Shown in pieces: positions 20,638 to 30,575 of a stretch of 64,000 bases of DNA. The notes under the pieces are model-generated. The model searched no databases, was not told the origin of the DNA, and was given only the letters and a program-made list of their open reading frames with translations. Numbering within the stretch: the first letter of the stretch is position 1; every line of letters starts with the position of its first letter. The position numbers and the translations under genes are program-made. This DNA is from DASQZJ01 sp035638775 (lineage in GTDB: Bacteria; Pseudomonadota; Gammaproteobacteria; UBA5335; SLRW01): NCBI GenBank assembly GCA_035638775.1, contig DASQZJ010000014.1, positions 21,327-85,326 of the forward strand. The letters run 5' to 3'.

Positions 20638-21266
20638 GGCCGTCTCCTCTCCCCTTTACACGATGTTTCCAGGGTGAGGGTTCCCTCCCGGTCAAGGAGC
20701 CCACGGAGCCGGGCCCGGGCCCGGTGCAGGCGGGACTTCAACGTGCCCACGGGCACCTCCAGCGTGGTCTCGATTTCCGCCAGCGTGAAGCCCTCCACGT
20801 CGTGCAGCAGCAGCACGGTACGGTGATCCTCGCTCAGGCGCGCCAGCGCCTGCTGCAGGGATGCGCTGTCGTCGCGCCGCTCGAGCGAAGCCTCCGGGTC
20901 GTCCGCCGGGTCCTCGCTGGCCGGCTCCGGGACGCTCCAGCCGCCGTCGGAGTCGGCATCCGGGTCCCGCGGCCCCCCGCCGATTTCGGCGTACACTACC
21001 GGGCTGCGTCGCTGGCGCCGGCCCCGGTCGATGTGCAGCCGGTACAGCACCCGGGCCAGCCAGGGCCGAAGCTTGTCGATCCCGGCCAGCTCGTCCCGCC
21101 GGGGATACAGTCGCAGCAGCAGGTCCTGCACCAGGTCCTCGGCGTCATCCTGGTTGCCGGCAAGATGGAACGCGAAGCGGTACAACGCGGGGATATGCGG
21201 ACGCAGCAGCGCCTCGAACCCGTCGCCGTGGCGGTCGCTGCTCCACAGGCGGGTGATGCTCGCCAT
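20634..21266 (-). CDS. ECF-type RNA polymerase sigma factor
   Basis: 210 residues. Region 2 (LYRFAFHLAGNQDDAEDLVQDLLLRLY, about residues 28-54) and region 4 (RLSEDHRTVLLLHDVEGFTLAEIETTLEVPVGTLKSRLHRARARL) are intact; region 3 is missing, as in extracytoplasmic-function sigma factors. An acidic, proline-rich insert links the regions (about residues 95-125). It overlaps the downstream anti-sigma gene by 4 bases. No clear autoregulatory promoter was seen in the 43 bases between it and the upstream O-methyltransferase gene. Confidence 0.9.
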   Translation of the reverse strand: MASITRLWSSDRHGDGFEALLRPHIPALYRFAFHLAGNQDDAEDLVQDLLLRLYPRRDELAGIDKLRPWLARVLYRLHIDRGRRQRRSPVVYAEIGGGPRDPDADSDGGWSVPEPASEDPADDPEASLERRDDSASLQQALARLSEDHRTVLLLHDVEGFTLAEIETTLEVPVGTLKSRLHRARARLRGLLDREGTLTLETSCKGERRRP

Positions 21267-21309
21267 GGACGCTACCCGCGGGCGAGCATTGCCGGGCGGT
21301 GCACCGGCA

Positions 21310-21975
21310 TCACCCGCGCTTGCGCGCCAGGGTCAGTCCGTCCCCCAGCGGCAGCATGCTCAGGTCGATGCGGTCGTCCTGGTGCAGCCGGCGGTTGAAC
21401 ACGGCCAGCGCCTGGCTGTCGGCGTCGTCGGGCGCCGGATCCACCACCCGCCCGGACCACAGCACGTTGTCGACCGCGACCAGCCCGCCCGGCCACAGCA
21501 GGGCGAGACAGTCCTCGAAATAGTCGCCGTACCCCTCCTTGTCCGCATCGATGAAGGCGAAATCGTAGCTGCCGTCCTCGCCGGCGCGGCGCAGCGCTTG
21601 CAGGGTCTGCCGGGCGGGCGCCAGGCGCAGATCGATGCGGTCGGCAACTGCCGCGCGTTCCCAGTAGGTGCGCGCCACCGCGGTCCACTCCTCGCTGGTG
21701 TCGCAGGCCACGACGCGCCCGTCGGCGGGCAGCGCAAGCGCCGTCACCAGCGCGCTGTAACCGGTGAATACTCCGATCTCGATGGTACGCCGGGCCTGCA
21801 GAAGCCGCAGCAGCAGCCCGAGGAACTGGCCCTGCTCCGGCGATATCTGCATCCCGGCGTAGCGCATGCGCGCGGTTTCCTCCCGCAGCTCGCACAGGAT
21901 CGCCGGCTCACGCAGGGAGACGGAGAGAAGATACTCGTGCAGCTCGTCGTCGAGGGCGATGGTGCGTCTGTTCAT
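21310..21975 (-). CDS. SAM-dependent O-methyltransferase (catechol-type)
   Basis: 221 residues. Class I methyltransferase of the O-methyltransferase 3 family. Motifs: RTIEIGVFTGYSALVTALALP (SAM-binding loop), VVACDTSEEW, FAFIDADKEGYGDYFEDC (metal-binding acidic residues) and LLWPGGLVAVDNVLWSG. Probably methylates a catechol-like hydroxyl; substrate unknown. Start chosen at the ATG behind CAGGAG; an earlier in-frame start adds a 29-residue non-conserved leader. It lies between rho and the sigma operon on the same strand. Confidence 0.88.
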   Translation of the reverse strand: MNRRTIALDDELHEYLLSVSLREPAILCELREETARMRYAGMQISPEQGQFLGLLLRLLQARRTIEIGVFTGYSALVTALALPADGRVVACDTSEEWTAVARTYWERAAVADRIDLRLAPARQTLQALRRAGEDGSYDFAFIDADKEGYGDYFEDCLALLWPGGLVAVDNVLWSGRVVDPAPDDADSQALAVFNRRLHQDDRIDLSMLPLGDGLTLARKRG

Positions 21976-22093
21976 GGCCGAAGCTCCTGTATCCGGGCCC
22001 GTCGAGGGCCGGCCGTGCCGGCAGCATGTCCACACCCCCACGCCGGTCGCGCTCCATCGCATACCGGCGGCATCGCGCGGCGGAGGGTCGCCC

Positions 22094-23353
<1,260 letters not shown>

Positions 23354-23594
23354 GCTGGTGACTCGAAAACCAATGGCAGCCTATACGAGTAGTCGGAGAC
23401 ACAGCGCGGTCACGGGCCGACGGCCGGAATCCGAAGGAGGGTGGTATTGGGGTAAACGCTATTCGGTCTGGAATTTTCCGAAAGTTATCATGCCGCTCCG
23501 CAGGGGTCCACCCGCATGGACACCCTGCTTTCCGCGGGCCGCCTCGCGGCCTTGTCGCTACGAATTCCGCCGGGTGGTACCCCGGTGGAGGACA

Positions 23595-23921
23595 TCAGAT
23601 GTTGCTGTCGAGAAAGGCGGTCAACTGGGACTTCGACAATGCCCCGACCTTGGTCGCCTCCACGTTGCCGCCCTTGAACAGCATCAGGGTCGGGATCCCC
23701 CGGATGCCGTACTTCGGCGGCGTGTTCGGATTCTCGTCTATGTTGAGCTTGGCCACCTTGACCCGGCCGGAATACTCGTCGGCCACCTCTTCCAGGATCG
23801 GGGCAATCATCTTGCAGGGGCCGCACCACTCCGCCCAGTAGTCGACCAGCACCGGCTCATCCGAGTTCAGGACCTCGTGGTCCCAGGTGCCGTCGGTGAC
23901 ATGGCGTATGTTGTCGCTCAC
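23595..23921 (-). CDS. trxA: Thioredoxin
   Basis: 108 residues with the classical active site WAEWCGPCK (Cys33, Cys36) and the cis-proline loop GIRGIPTLMLFKGG. Cytoplasmic dithiol reductant for ribonucleotide reductase, PAPS reductase and others. Placed before rho and divergent from rhlB, as in most gammaproteobacteria. Confidence 0.97.
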   Translation of the reverse strand: MSDNIRHVTDGTWDHEVLNSDEPVLVDYWAEWCGPCKMIAPILEEVADEYSGRVKVAKLNIDENPNTPPKYGIRGIPTLMLFKGGNVEATKVGALSKSQLTAFLDSNI

Positions 23922-24188
23922 TCGCTAAACCTCCAGTTGCATCCGGTACGCTTGCAATCAGACGGGAATCTTGGACAGGTACTGGAGCCGGGACGCCGGC
24001 AGCCCGAATGTGACGTCTCGCCCCGTTTAAGGCAGAATGATGGTGATTCCTGCCCGCATTTCAAGGGCCTTCGGTTCTATCCGCGTCCGGTGCGAGCGCA
24101 TGCGTCAGGATTGACCGATATTGGATCCGAAAACCGGCTCTGTTTCAAGTCTACGCCGAGATTCCCAACATGCAAAGCACAGGCTCCG

Positions 24189-25493
24189 ATGACTGACTCC
24201 ACACACCTCACCGAAACCCCGATGGCCAGCTTCGGCCTCGCCGAGCCGCTGATGCGGGGCGTCCGGGACGCCGGCTTCGACCGGTGCACGCCCATCCAGG
24301 CCGAGACGCTGCCGCGCGCGTTGCGCGGCGAGAGCGTCGCCGGCCAGGCCCAGACCGGCACCGGCAAGACAGCCGCGTTCCTGCTGGCCACCATGCACTA
24401 CCTGCTCACCCATGAGCCCGATCCGGGCCGCAAGCCCAACCAGCCGCGGGCGATCATCCTGGCGCCGACCCGCGAGCTCGCGGTGCAGATCCACAAGGAC
24501 GCCCAGGTCCTGGGCCGCCATACCGGACTCACCCTGGGGCTCGCCTACGGCGGCACCGGCTACGAGTCCCAGCGCCGCGAGCTCGAGGCGGGCGTGGACA
24601 TCCTCATCGGCACGCCCGGCCGGATCATCGACTACTTCAAGCAGAAGGTGTTCGACCTGCGCCAGATCCAGGTGGCGGTGCTCGACGAGGCCGACCGGAT
24701 GTTCGACCTGGGGTTCATCAAGGACATCCGTTTCCTGCTGCGCCGCATGCCACCGGCGGAGAAGCGGCTGAACCTGCTGTTCTCGGCCACCCTGTCCTAC
24801 CGGGTGATCGAGCTGGCCTTCGAGCACATGGACAATCCCTACGCGGTGCGCCTCGACACCGAACACGTCACCGCCGAACGCGTCCACCAGCGCCTCTACC
24901 ACGTCGCCAGCGACGAGAAGATCCCGCTGCTGCTGGGCCTGCTGCGCGGCATGGAAGTGCACCGGATGCTGATCTTCGTCAACACCAAGCGCGCCGGCGA
25001 CCGCCTGCTGGGCTACCTCAAGGGCAACGGCATCCAGGCCGAGGTCCTCTCGGGCGACGTGCCGCAGCGCAAGCGCCAGCAGTTGCTGGAGGACTTTCGT
25101 GCCGGGCGGGTCGCGGTGCTGGTGGCCACCGACGTGGCCGCTCGCGGGCTGCATATCCCCGACGTCAGCCACGTGGTGAACTTCGATCTGCCGCAGGACG
25201 CGGAGGACTACGTCCACCGTATCGGGCGCACCGCACGCGCCGGCGCCGAGGGCGACGCGATCTCGCTGTGCTGTGAGCAATACTGCTACTCCCTGCCGGA
25301 CATCGAGGCGTTCATCGGGGAGAAGATCCCCGCCGACACCGCCACCGGCGAGATGATGGTCACACCGGAGCCGCCGGTGCCGATCCGCCGCCACGGCGGG
25401 CGCGGCAAGCCCTCCGGCAAGTCCGGCAACGGGCGAGGCCGGGGACGGCGCCGCCGTGGGGGCAACGGCGGGGAGCAGCGCAAGGTCGGCTGA
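24189..25493 (+). CDS. rhlB: ATP-dependent RNA helicase RhlB (DEAD box)
   Basis: 434 residues. DEAD-box helicase, in enterobacteria the RNA-degradosome helicase partnering RNase E. Motifs: Q-motif region FDRCTPIQAETLP, Walker A AQTGTGKT, VLDEADRMFD, FSATLSYR, and HRIGRTARAG. The C-terminal tail from about residue 400 is Gly/Arg/Lys-rich, a likely RNA-binding tail. Start at ATG 24189 gives the family-typical N-terminus MTDSTHLTE; the ribosome-binding site is weak. RhlB is preferred over RhlE because of the trxA-rho neighbourhood. Confidence 0.92.
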   Translation: MTDSTHLTETPMASFGLAEPLMRGVRDAGFDRCTPIQAETLPRALRGESVAGQAQTGTGKTAAFLLATMHYLLTHEPDPGRKPNQPRAIILAPTRELAVQIHKDAQVLGRHTGLTLGLAYGGTGYESQRRELEAGVDILIGTPGRIIDYFKQKVFDLRQIQVAVLDEADRMFDLGFIKDIRFLLRRMPPAEKRLNLLFSATLSYRVIELAFEHMDNPYAVRLDTEHVTAERVHQRLYHVASDEKIPLLLGLLRGMEVHRMLIFVNTKRAGDRLLGYLKGNGIQAEVLSGDVPQRKRQQLLEDFRAGRVAVLVATDVAARGLHIPDVSHVVNFDLPQDAEDYVHRIGRTARAGAEGDAISLCCEQYCYSLPDIEAFIGEKIPADTATGEMMVTPEPPVPIRRHGGRGKPSGKSGNGRGRGRRRRGGNGGEQRKVG

Positions 25494-25503
25494 GACCCCG
25501 CCC

Positions 25504-26187
25504 TCAGGGCATGATGGCCGCGAGATCGTCCACGGCCGGTCGTCCCCCGGTATCGCGCGGTGCCGCACGGCTGTCCGGGCAGCGCACCGCCACCGTCCAG
25601 GCGATGCCGTAACGGCGCGCGGCATCCAGCACCCGCAGGTTGTCGTCGAGCAGCAGGGTGCGTGCCGGGTCGAACGGCTCCGCGCGGCGCAGCGCGCGCC
25701 AGAAGGCATCGTCCTCCTTGGGCAGACCGTGGTCGTGGCTGCAGTACACGGCGTCCACGAGATCCGCCAGGCCGGTACGCTCGAGCTTGAGGGTCAGCGC
25801 GTCGCGATGGCAGTCGGTCACCAGCACCGACCGGCGTCCGCTGGCGCGGAGGGCCTCCAGGAAGCGCCGGGCGTGGGGCAGCATGCGGATGCCGTCCGCG
25901 ATCTCACGCTTGAGGGCCACGAGGTCCAGTCCCAGGCGCGCCCGCCAGTAATCGAGGCAGTAGAAGTCGAGCGTGCCCGCCACGCGTGTGATCATCGCCA
26001 TCAGCTCGTCGCGGGCGGCGGCCGGCGCCATCCCGCGGGACTCGGCCCAGCGCTTCGGCAGGTGCTCGGTCCAGAAATGGTTGTCGAAATGCAGATCGAG
26101 GACGGTGCCGTCCATGTCCAGCAGCACCGTGTCGATGCGGGACCAGTCGGGCATCCACGGGAGACGGCCGGCGGTTTCGCGCTGCAT
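25504..26187 (-). CDS. yrfG: HAD-family nucleotidase (YrfG-like, GMP/IMP nucleotidase)
   Basis: About 227 residues. HAD phosphatase with the nucleophile motif DTVLLDMDGTVLDLHFDNHFW; the first Asp is phosphorylated during catalysis. SVLVTDCHRD and GLPKEDDAFWRAL carry motifs II and III. The LDLHFDNHFW sequence is typical of the YrfG subgroup, which removes phosphate from purine nucleotides. The start is uncertain: ATG at 26187 or 26154 (MPDWSRID); neither has a strong ribosome-binding site. It is convergent with rhlB and divergent from cysQ. Confidence 0.82.
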   Translation of the reverse strand: MQRETAGRLPWMPDWSRIDTVLLDMDGTVLDLHFDNHFWTEHLPKRWAESRGMAPAAARDELMAMITRVAGTLDFYCLDYWRARLGLDLVALKREIADGIRMLPHARRFLEALRASGRRSVLVTDCHRDALTLKLERTGLADLVDAVYCSHDHGLPKEDDAFWRALRRAEPFDPARTLLLDDNLRVLDAARRYGIAWTVAVRCPDSRAAPRDTGGRPAVDDLAAIMP

Positions 26188-26224
26188 CCTGGAGTGTCGC
26201 CACCATAGAGAAGGATTCGAACGC

Positions 26225-27034
26225 ATGCAGGATACCAGATCGCTGATGCCGGAAGTGGTACGGATCGCGCGGCGGGCCGGAGAGCGAATCATGGAGGTCT
26301 ACCGCAGGCCGTTCACCGTCACCGACAAGGAAGACGATTCGCCGCTGACCGAGGCCGATCTCGCGGCGAATGAGATCATCCTCGAGGCGTTGGCGACGCT
26401 GACGCCGGACATCCCGGCGCTGTCGGAGGAATCCGGCGAGGTTCCATGGGCGACGCGCTCGGACTGGTCCAGCTACTGGCTGGTCGATCCGCTGGACGGC
26501 ACGCGCGAGTTCGTCAACCGCAACGACGAGTTCACCGTCAACATCGCCCTGATCCGGGATCACCGCCCGGTCCTGGGAGTGGTGCAGGTGCCCCCCGGAG
26601 ACCTGGTCTACTCGGGCGGCGACGGGCTGGGCGCATTCCGCCAGTGCGGCGCCGGCGACCCGGCACCGATCCGCGTCCGGCGCCTGACCGGCGGCCCGGT
26701 GGTGGCGGTCGCCAGCCGCAGCCACCGCAGCCCGGCGGTCGACGCGTATCTGGCGGCGCTCGGGAATTACGAAGTGACCAGCTGCGGCAGCTCGCTGAAG
26801 TTCTGCCGCATCGCCGAGGGCCGCGCCGACGTCTACCCGCGCCTGGGGCCGACCTGCGAGTGGGACACCGCCGCCGCCCAGGCAGTCGTGGAAGCGGCCG
26901 GCGGACGCGTGACCGACACGCGACTGCGCCCGCTGCGCTACAACCGCGGCGAAAGCCTGCTGAATCCACACTTCCTGGTGTTCGGGGATTCCGGCCGCGA
27001 CTGGTCGGCGTACCTGCCCGCGGGAGAGGAGTGA
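26225..27034 (+). CDS. cysQ: 3'(2'),5'-bisphosphate nucleotidase CysQ
   Basis: 269 residues. Inositol-monophosphatase-fold enzyme that hydrolyses PAP (from sulfate assimilation and sulfotransfer) to AMP. Motifs: SPLTEADLAANEII (metal ligands), PALSEESGEVP, WLVDPLDGTREFVNRNDEFTVNIALI with the DPxDGT core, and GPTCEWDTAAAQAVVEAAGG. GAGAAGGA precedes the ATG by 8 bases. No sulfate-assimilation gene is adjacent. Confidence 0.93.
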   Translation: MQDTRSLMPEVVRIARRAGERIMEVYRRPFTVTDKEDDSPLTEADLAANEIILEALATLTPDIPALSEESGEVPWATRSDWSSYWLVDPLDGTREFVNRNDEFTVNIALIRDHRPVLGVVQVPPGDLVYSGGDGLGAFRQCGAGDPAPIRVRRLTGGPVVAVASRSHRSPAVDAYLAALGNYEVTSCGSSLKFCRIAEGRADVYPRLGPTCEWDTAAAQAVVEAAGGRVTDTRLRPLRYNRGESLLNPHFLVFGDSGRDWSAYLPAGEE

Positions 27035-27040
27035 GGGTCC

Positions 27041-27583
27041 CTACCGCCCCAGGCCGGGAAAGCGCATCGAGATGTCGCTTCCGGTGAACACCGAGCCCGG
27101 ACCCCCGTTGCGGGTGAACAGCCGGATCATGGTGAAGTCGGGGTGCTCGCCCATATCGAACCAGTGCGGCATGCGCGCCGGCACGGTGATCAGGTCGCCC
27201 GCCACGCAGTGCACACTGTAAATGTCCCCGTCGTGATTCAGATAGAAGGTGGCCTCGCCCTCGGCCAGGAAGCGCACCTCGTCCTCCTGGTGCACGTGCT
27301 CGTGCAGGTACCGCAGACGCGCGGTCTCGCGGTTGGGGTCCGAGGGTGCCATGCGCACCACGTCCACCGACTGGAAGCCGTAGCTCTGCATCAGCCGGTC
27401 GATCTCCTCGCGGTAGGCCTCGATGATCTCGTCCTGCTCGGCATCGGCGGGGAGCGTCCGATGCGGCTTCCAGCGCTCGTAAACCACCCCGATCCGCCCC
27501 AGCGCCTCGCGGATGGAGGCGGCGCGGGTCTCGGCCAGGACGGGCTCGCCCTGCCCGTTGCGATAGATCTTCAACTCACTCAT
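27041..27583 (-). CDS. mtnD: Acireductone dioxygenase
   Basis: 180 residues. Cupin enzyme of the methionine salvage pathway that cleaves 1,2-dihydroxy-5-(methylthio)pent-1-en-3-one. All metal ligands are in place with the classical numbering: His96, His98, Glu102 (HVHQEDEVRF) and His140 (MPHWFDMG). The bound metal (Fe or Ni) decides the product in this family and cannot be read from sequence. Start at the ATG giving MSELKIYRN; a longer frame upstream is GC-rich leader. It is convergent with cysQ (6-base gap). No other salvage gene is in the window. Confidence 0.93.
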   Translation of the reverse strand: MSELKIYRNGQGEPVLAETRAASIREALGRIGVVYERWKPHRTLPADAEQDEIIEAYREEIDRLMQSYGFQSVDVVRMAPSDPNRETARLRYLHEHVHQEDEVRFLAEGEATFYLNHDGDIYSVHCVAGDLITVPARMPHWFDMGEHPDFTMIRLFTRNGGPGSVFTGSDISMRFPGLGR

Positions 27584-27844
27584 GGTCCCGATGAGCGTGT
27601 ACCGTCTCCGACTCGGCCCCTGTGGGCCACTCCGGCGAGGCCGCCGGCGCGCCGCGGGGGCAGGGGTCACTGCGCCGCCGACGGGGCTCGCGGGCCGCCG
27701 TTCGACGGAAGGCGCGAACGGCCCGAGGCCGTCGTCAGCGCGCTCCGAGGGCGCGTAATGTACGCGAAGGGACGGTACAATTCAAAAAGCGGCCCCGGCC
27801 GGCGACGAAAGCCGCTTACCGGCGCGCTGCGCCGGGACCGCCGC

Positions 27845-28189
27845 CTACTCGCCGTTCGCGATCTGCGCGATCTCGTCCAGCGCCAGGTCCAGCTCGCGGG
27901 CGATCGACTCGACGCGCTTCCGGGGCCCGACGACCCGTCCGTCGCGCGCCGCCCGCTCGAGGTCGGCGGCGAGCCGGGACACCCGGCGCACCCCCAGGTT
28001 GGCACTGGCGGACTTCAGGTCGTGGGCCCAGCGCGCCAGGCGTCCGGCATCCGCCGCGGCAGCGGCTGCCTGCAACTCCTCCAGCAGCTTGCTCGCGTCC
28101 CGGCGATAGACTGCGACCAGCCGCCCGAGCAGGCCGATGCTGCGCAGGGAGGTGATCACCTCCGGGTCGATGACCGGCTCGTCTTCCAT
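27845..28189 (-). CDS. Orphan histidine phosphotransfer (HPt) domain protein
   Basis: 114 residues, essentially a single four-helix HPt domain. The phosphoacceptor His56 lies in RWAHDLKSASANLGVRRVS, a close match to HPt signatures. It would relay phosphate between a hybrid sensor kinase and a response regulator, but neither is encoded nearby. Start: ATG behind GTGTGGGGGCC, giving MEDEPVIDPEVI; a longer in-frame start adds 46 non-conserved residues. Divergent from the TetR gene. Confidence 0.85.
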   Translation of the reverse strand: MEDEPVIDPEVITSLRSIGLLGRLVAVYRRDASKLLEELQAAAAAADAGRLARWAHDLKSASANLGVRRVSRLAADLERAARDGRVVGPRKRVESIARELDLALDEIAQIANGE

Positions 28190-28391
28190 GGCCCCCACAC
28201 CGTTCCGCCGTACCGCAACGCGCTGATCCGCTCCCCCTGCCGCCCGGCCGGGCACAGGGGCATCATCCCCACCAGTATGAGAAGCGCGGCTGCCGGAGTA
28301 CAGGCCCCGCTCCGGCCGTGAGGGCAAGCCCGCGAGGGCCCATGATTTGCTTGCACACTGGCGAGGGGGGGCCGGGACTGGCAGAATCGCG

Positions 28392-28431
28392 TATACTTTT
28401 ACGATCCGCCCGGAGCGGGGCGGTCATCGTA
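28392..28431 (+). promoter_or_regulatory. -10 box and leader hairpin before the TetR gene
   Basis: TATACT (28392-28397) is a good -10 box, without a convincing -35. Directly downstream, TACGAT-CCGCCC (28400-28411) pairs with GGGCGG-TC-ATCGTA (28418-28431), a 12-bp stem with a two-base bulge. The hairpin or its DNA palindrome could be the autoregulatory TetR operator. Confidence 0.4.
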
Positions 28432-28466
28432 TGCACCGCTGAAGCGACCCGAATACGGAATACATC

Positions 28467-29093
28467 GTGGCAGCAGCAAGGAAACCCGGCCCGCGGCGCG
28501 CATCGGGCACGACGCGCGCCCTGATCCTCGACGAAGCGGAAAAGCTGATCACGCAGCAGGGCATGGAGGAGTTCCGGCTCCAGGACCTGGCGGCGCGCGT
28601 CGGAATCCGGCCACCTTCCATCTTCGCCCACTACCAGGGACGCAAGGCCATCACGGAGGCCGTCTCGCGGCGGGTGGTGGACGGCATCTTTGCGGCGCTG
28701 CGGGTGGAGGCGGACCGGGATCCGGCCGAGGCGGTACAGACCATGATGGCGGGGCTCGTCGATCACCTGGCGCACAATCCCGTCCGCGTGCGCCTGCTGA
28801 TGCGCGAGCTCGCGCAGAGCGGCGCGGGGGTGGAGCTGTCCCAGTCCCAGCCGCTTTGCGATGCGGTCACCGCTCAGCTCGAGACGCTGCTGCAGCGCGG
28901 CGTCGACGCGGGCGAGTTCCGCCCGATACCCGTGCACAGCTTCATGGCACAGATCTTCGGCGCGATCCTGGTCAACCTGTCCTGGTTCCGGATCTGCAAA
29001 TGGGACCAGCCGGTTCCGGAGGGGCAGGTCAGGGAAGTCAGGCGCGAGACCCTCGACCTGGTGATGCGCTACCTCTCGCCCCGCCTCCCCTGA
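28467..29093 (+). CDS. TetR/AcrR-family transcriptional regulator
   Basis: 208 residues. N-terminal helix-turn-helix RALILDEAEKLITQQGMEEFRLQDLAARVGIRPPSIFAHYQGRKAITEAV (about residues 17-66) is typical; the C-terminal ligand domain is all-helical. GTG start. The target is unknown; the downstream amidotransferase gene and the divergent HPt gene are the nearest candidates, and the palindrome at 28400-28431 may be its own operator. Confidence 0.88.
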   Translation: MAAARKPGPRRASGTTRALILDEAEKLITQQGMEEFRLQDLAARVGIRPPSIFAHYQGRKAITEAVSRRVVDGIFAALRVEADRDPAEAVQTMMAGLVDHLAHNPVRVRLLMRELAQSGAGVELSQSQPLCDAVTAQLETLLQRGVDAGEFRPIPVHSFMAQIFGAILVNLSWFRICKWDQPVPEGQVREVRRETLDLVMRYLSPRLP

Positions 29094-29118
29094 GCGTCGC
29101 AGACCCGGCGCGGATGCC

Positions 29119-29865
29119 GTGAAACGCGCGGTCGCCATTCGCCACGTGCCGTTCGAGGACCTGGGCACCTGGGCGACCGTTCTCGCCGGACGCGGCTTTC
29201 AGCTTCGCTACCATGACGCGGGCCCGACCGGGCTCGCGCGCCTCGATCCGCTGGAACCGGACCTGCTGGTCGTGCTGGGCGGGCCGGTCGGCGCGGGGGA
29301 CGATGCCGACTATCCCTTCCTGGCCACCGAACGCGAGGCGCTCCGGCGCCGGCTGGAGGCGGACCGTCCGACCCTGGGCATCTGCCTGGGCGCCCAGCTG
29401 ATGGCCTCGGCGCTCGGTGCCCGCGTGTACCCGGCGGCACGCCCGGAAATCGGCTGGGGCCCGGTGAAGCTCACCGCCGCCGGCCGCGAGAGCTGCCTGG
29501 CGGGCCTCGGGGAGCCGCCCGTTCCGGTACTGCACTGGCACGGCGATACCTTCGACCTGCCCGCCCGGTCAACCCTGCTGGCCTCCACCGACGCCTGCGC
29601 CAACCAGGCCTTCCGCCACGGGCGGCGCGGCCTTGCCCTCCAGTTCCATGCGGAGGTCGCCGCCGCGGGGCTGGAGCATTGGTACATCGGTCACGCGCGC
29701 GAGATCCGGACCGATCCGGCGCTCAGCGTGGCGGACCTGCGCGAGGCCGGCCGGCGCCACGCGCCGGACCTGGCGGGACCCGCCCGGCGGGTCCTGGAAT
29801 GCTGGCTGGAGGAGACCGGACTGGTGCCGCCGCCGGCGCCGAAGACGCCGGATCATCCCGGCTGA
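29119..29865 (+). CDS. Class I glutamine amidotransferase-like protein
   Basis: 248 residues. Triad residues visible: Cys89 in LGICLGAQL, His177 and Glu179 in LQFHAEV. This is the GMP-synthase-like amidotransferase domain standing alone (YfeJ type), with no synthetase domain attached. These proteins are often annotated as GMP synthase-related; substrate unknown, possibly hydrolysis of a gamma-glutamyl or glutamine-like amide. GTG start 26 bases after the TetR gene; the two may share a transcript. Confidence 0.85.
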   Translation: MKRAVAIRHVPFEDLGTWATVLAGRGFQLRYHDAGPTGLARLDPLEPDLLVVLGGPVGAGDDADYPFLATEREALRRRLEADRPTLGICLGAQLMASALGARVYPAARPEIGWGPVKLTAAGRESCLAGLGEPPVPVLHWHGDTFDLPARSTLLASTDACANQAFRHGRRGLALQFHAEVAAAGLEHWYIGHAREIRTDPALSVADLREAGRRHAPDLAGPARRVLECWLEETGLVPPPAPKTPDHPG

Positions 29866-30064
29866 CGCGGGCACGTTTCCTTGCGCCTCTCCGCGCGGAC
29901 CTTCCCCGATCCATCGGGCCACCGCCGCTGACGCTCCGGCGTCCGGATGCGCCCCCCGGGGAATCCGTCTCCGGGCCGAGCGGGGACAGGGCCCGCGGTC
30001 CGGCTGCCGGAACACCCCGGGCCGGCGCCTGTCGAAGACTGCGGACTCCGCACGGGACAATGCC

Positions 30065-30547
30065 ATGCACCAGAGGCTTACCCTCGCCGGCACCGTCGTC
30101 ACGCTGCTGGCACTTGTCGCCGCACCGGCCGCCAGCGCCGGCCCGGCGGTGTTCGTGCAGCGGGTCTCGAGCCGCGACTTCCACCACACCGTCGCCTCCC
30201 TCGAACGCGCGGCCGGCAGTCATGGAATGCGGATCGCGGGCTGGCTCGACCAGGGACAGGCCCTCTCCATCGCCGGCACGCGCCTGAAGGGCGGCGCCCG
30301 GGTGGGAGCCGCACGCGGCTTCCTCATCCAGGCGCCCAAGCTCGATCGCAAGCTGATGCTGCTCAATCCGGCGACCGGCGCGGTGGTGCCGGTCCGGGTC
30401 TTCGTCTGGAAGCTGGGACGTCATACCTACGTCGGATACTACCGGCCGACGGCGCTGCTCGCCGGGATCAGCCCCCACCTGGTGCCGGCGGCGCGGGCAC
30501 TGGACCGGCGAATCCGGGCGCTCGTGCAGGCCGCGACCGGCGGTTGA
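30065..30547 (+). CDS. Exported DUF302-domain protein
   Basis: 160 residues. Signal peptide MHQRLTLAGTVVTLLALVAAPAASAG. The mature part begins VFVQRVSSRDFHHTVASLERAAGSHGMRIAGWLDQGQAL, matching the DUF302 fold found in small periplasmic or cytoplasmic proteins with no firm function. A lysine-rich core near KLDRKLMLLNP follows. GGGA precedes the ATG. It stands alone between a plus-strand amidotransferase gene and a minus-strand PAP2 gene. Confidence 0.75.
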   Translation: MHQRLTLAGTVVTLLALVAAPAASAGPAVFVQRVSSRDFHHTVASLERAAGSHGMRIAGWLDQGQALSIAGTRLKGGARVGAARGFLIQAPKLDRKLMLLNPATGAVVPVRVFVWKLGRHTYVGYYRPTALLAGISPHLVPAARALDRRIRALVQAATGG

Positions 30548-30575
30548 CCTGCGGCGCGGGCCCGCGTGCCCGCGG

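Noticed and set aside
26205..26230. GGATTCGAAC, resembling a minus-strand tRNA T-arm
   Set aside because: No acceptor, D or anticodon stems around it; it is the leader and ribosome-binding region of cysQ.
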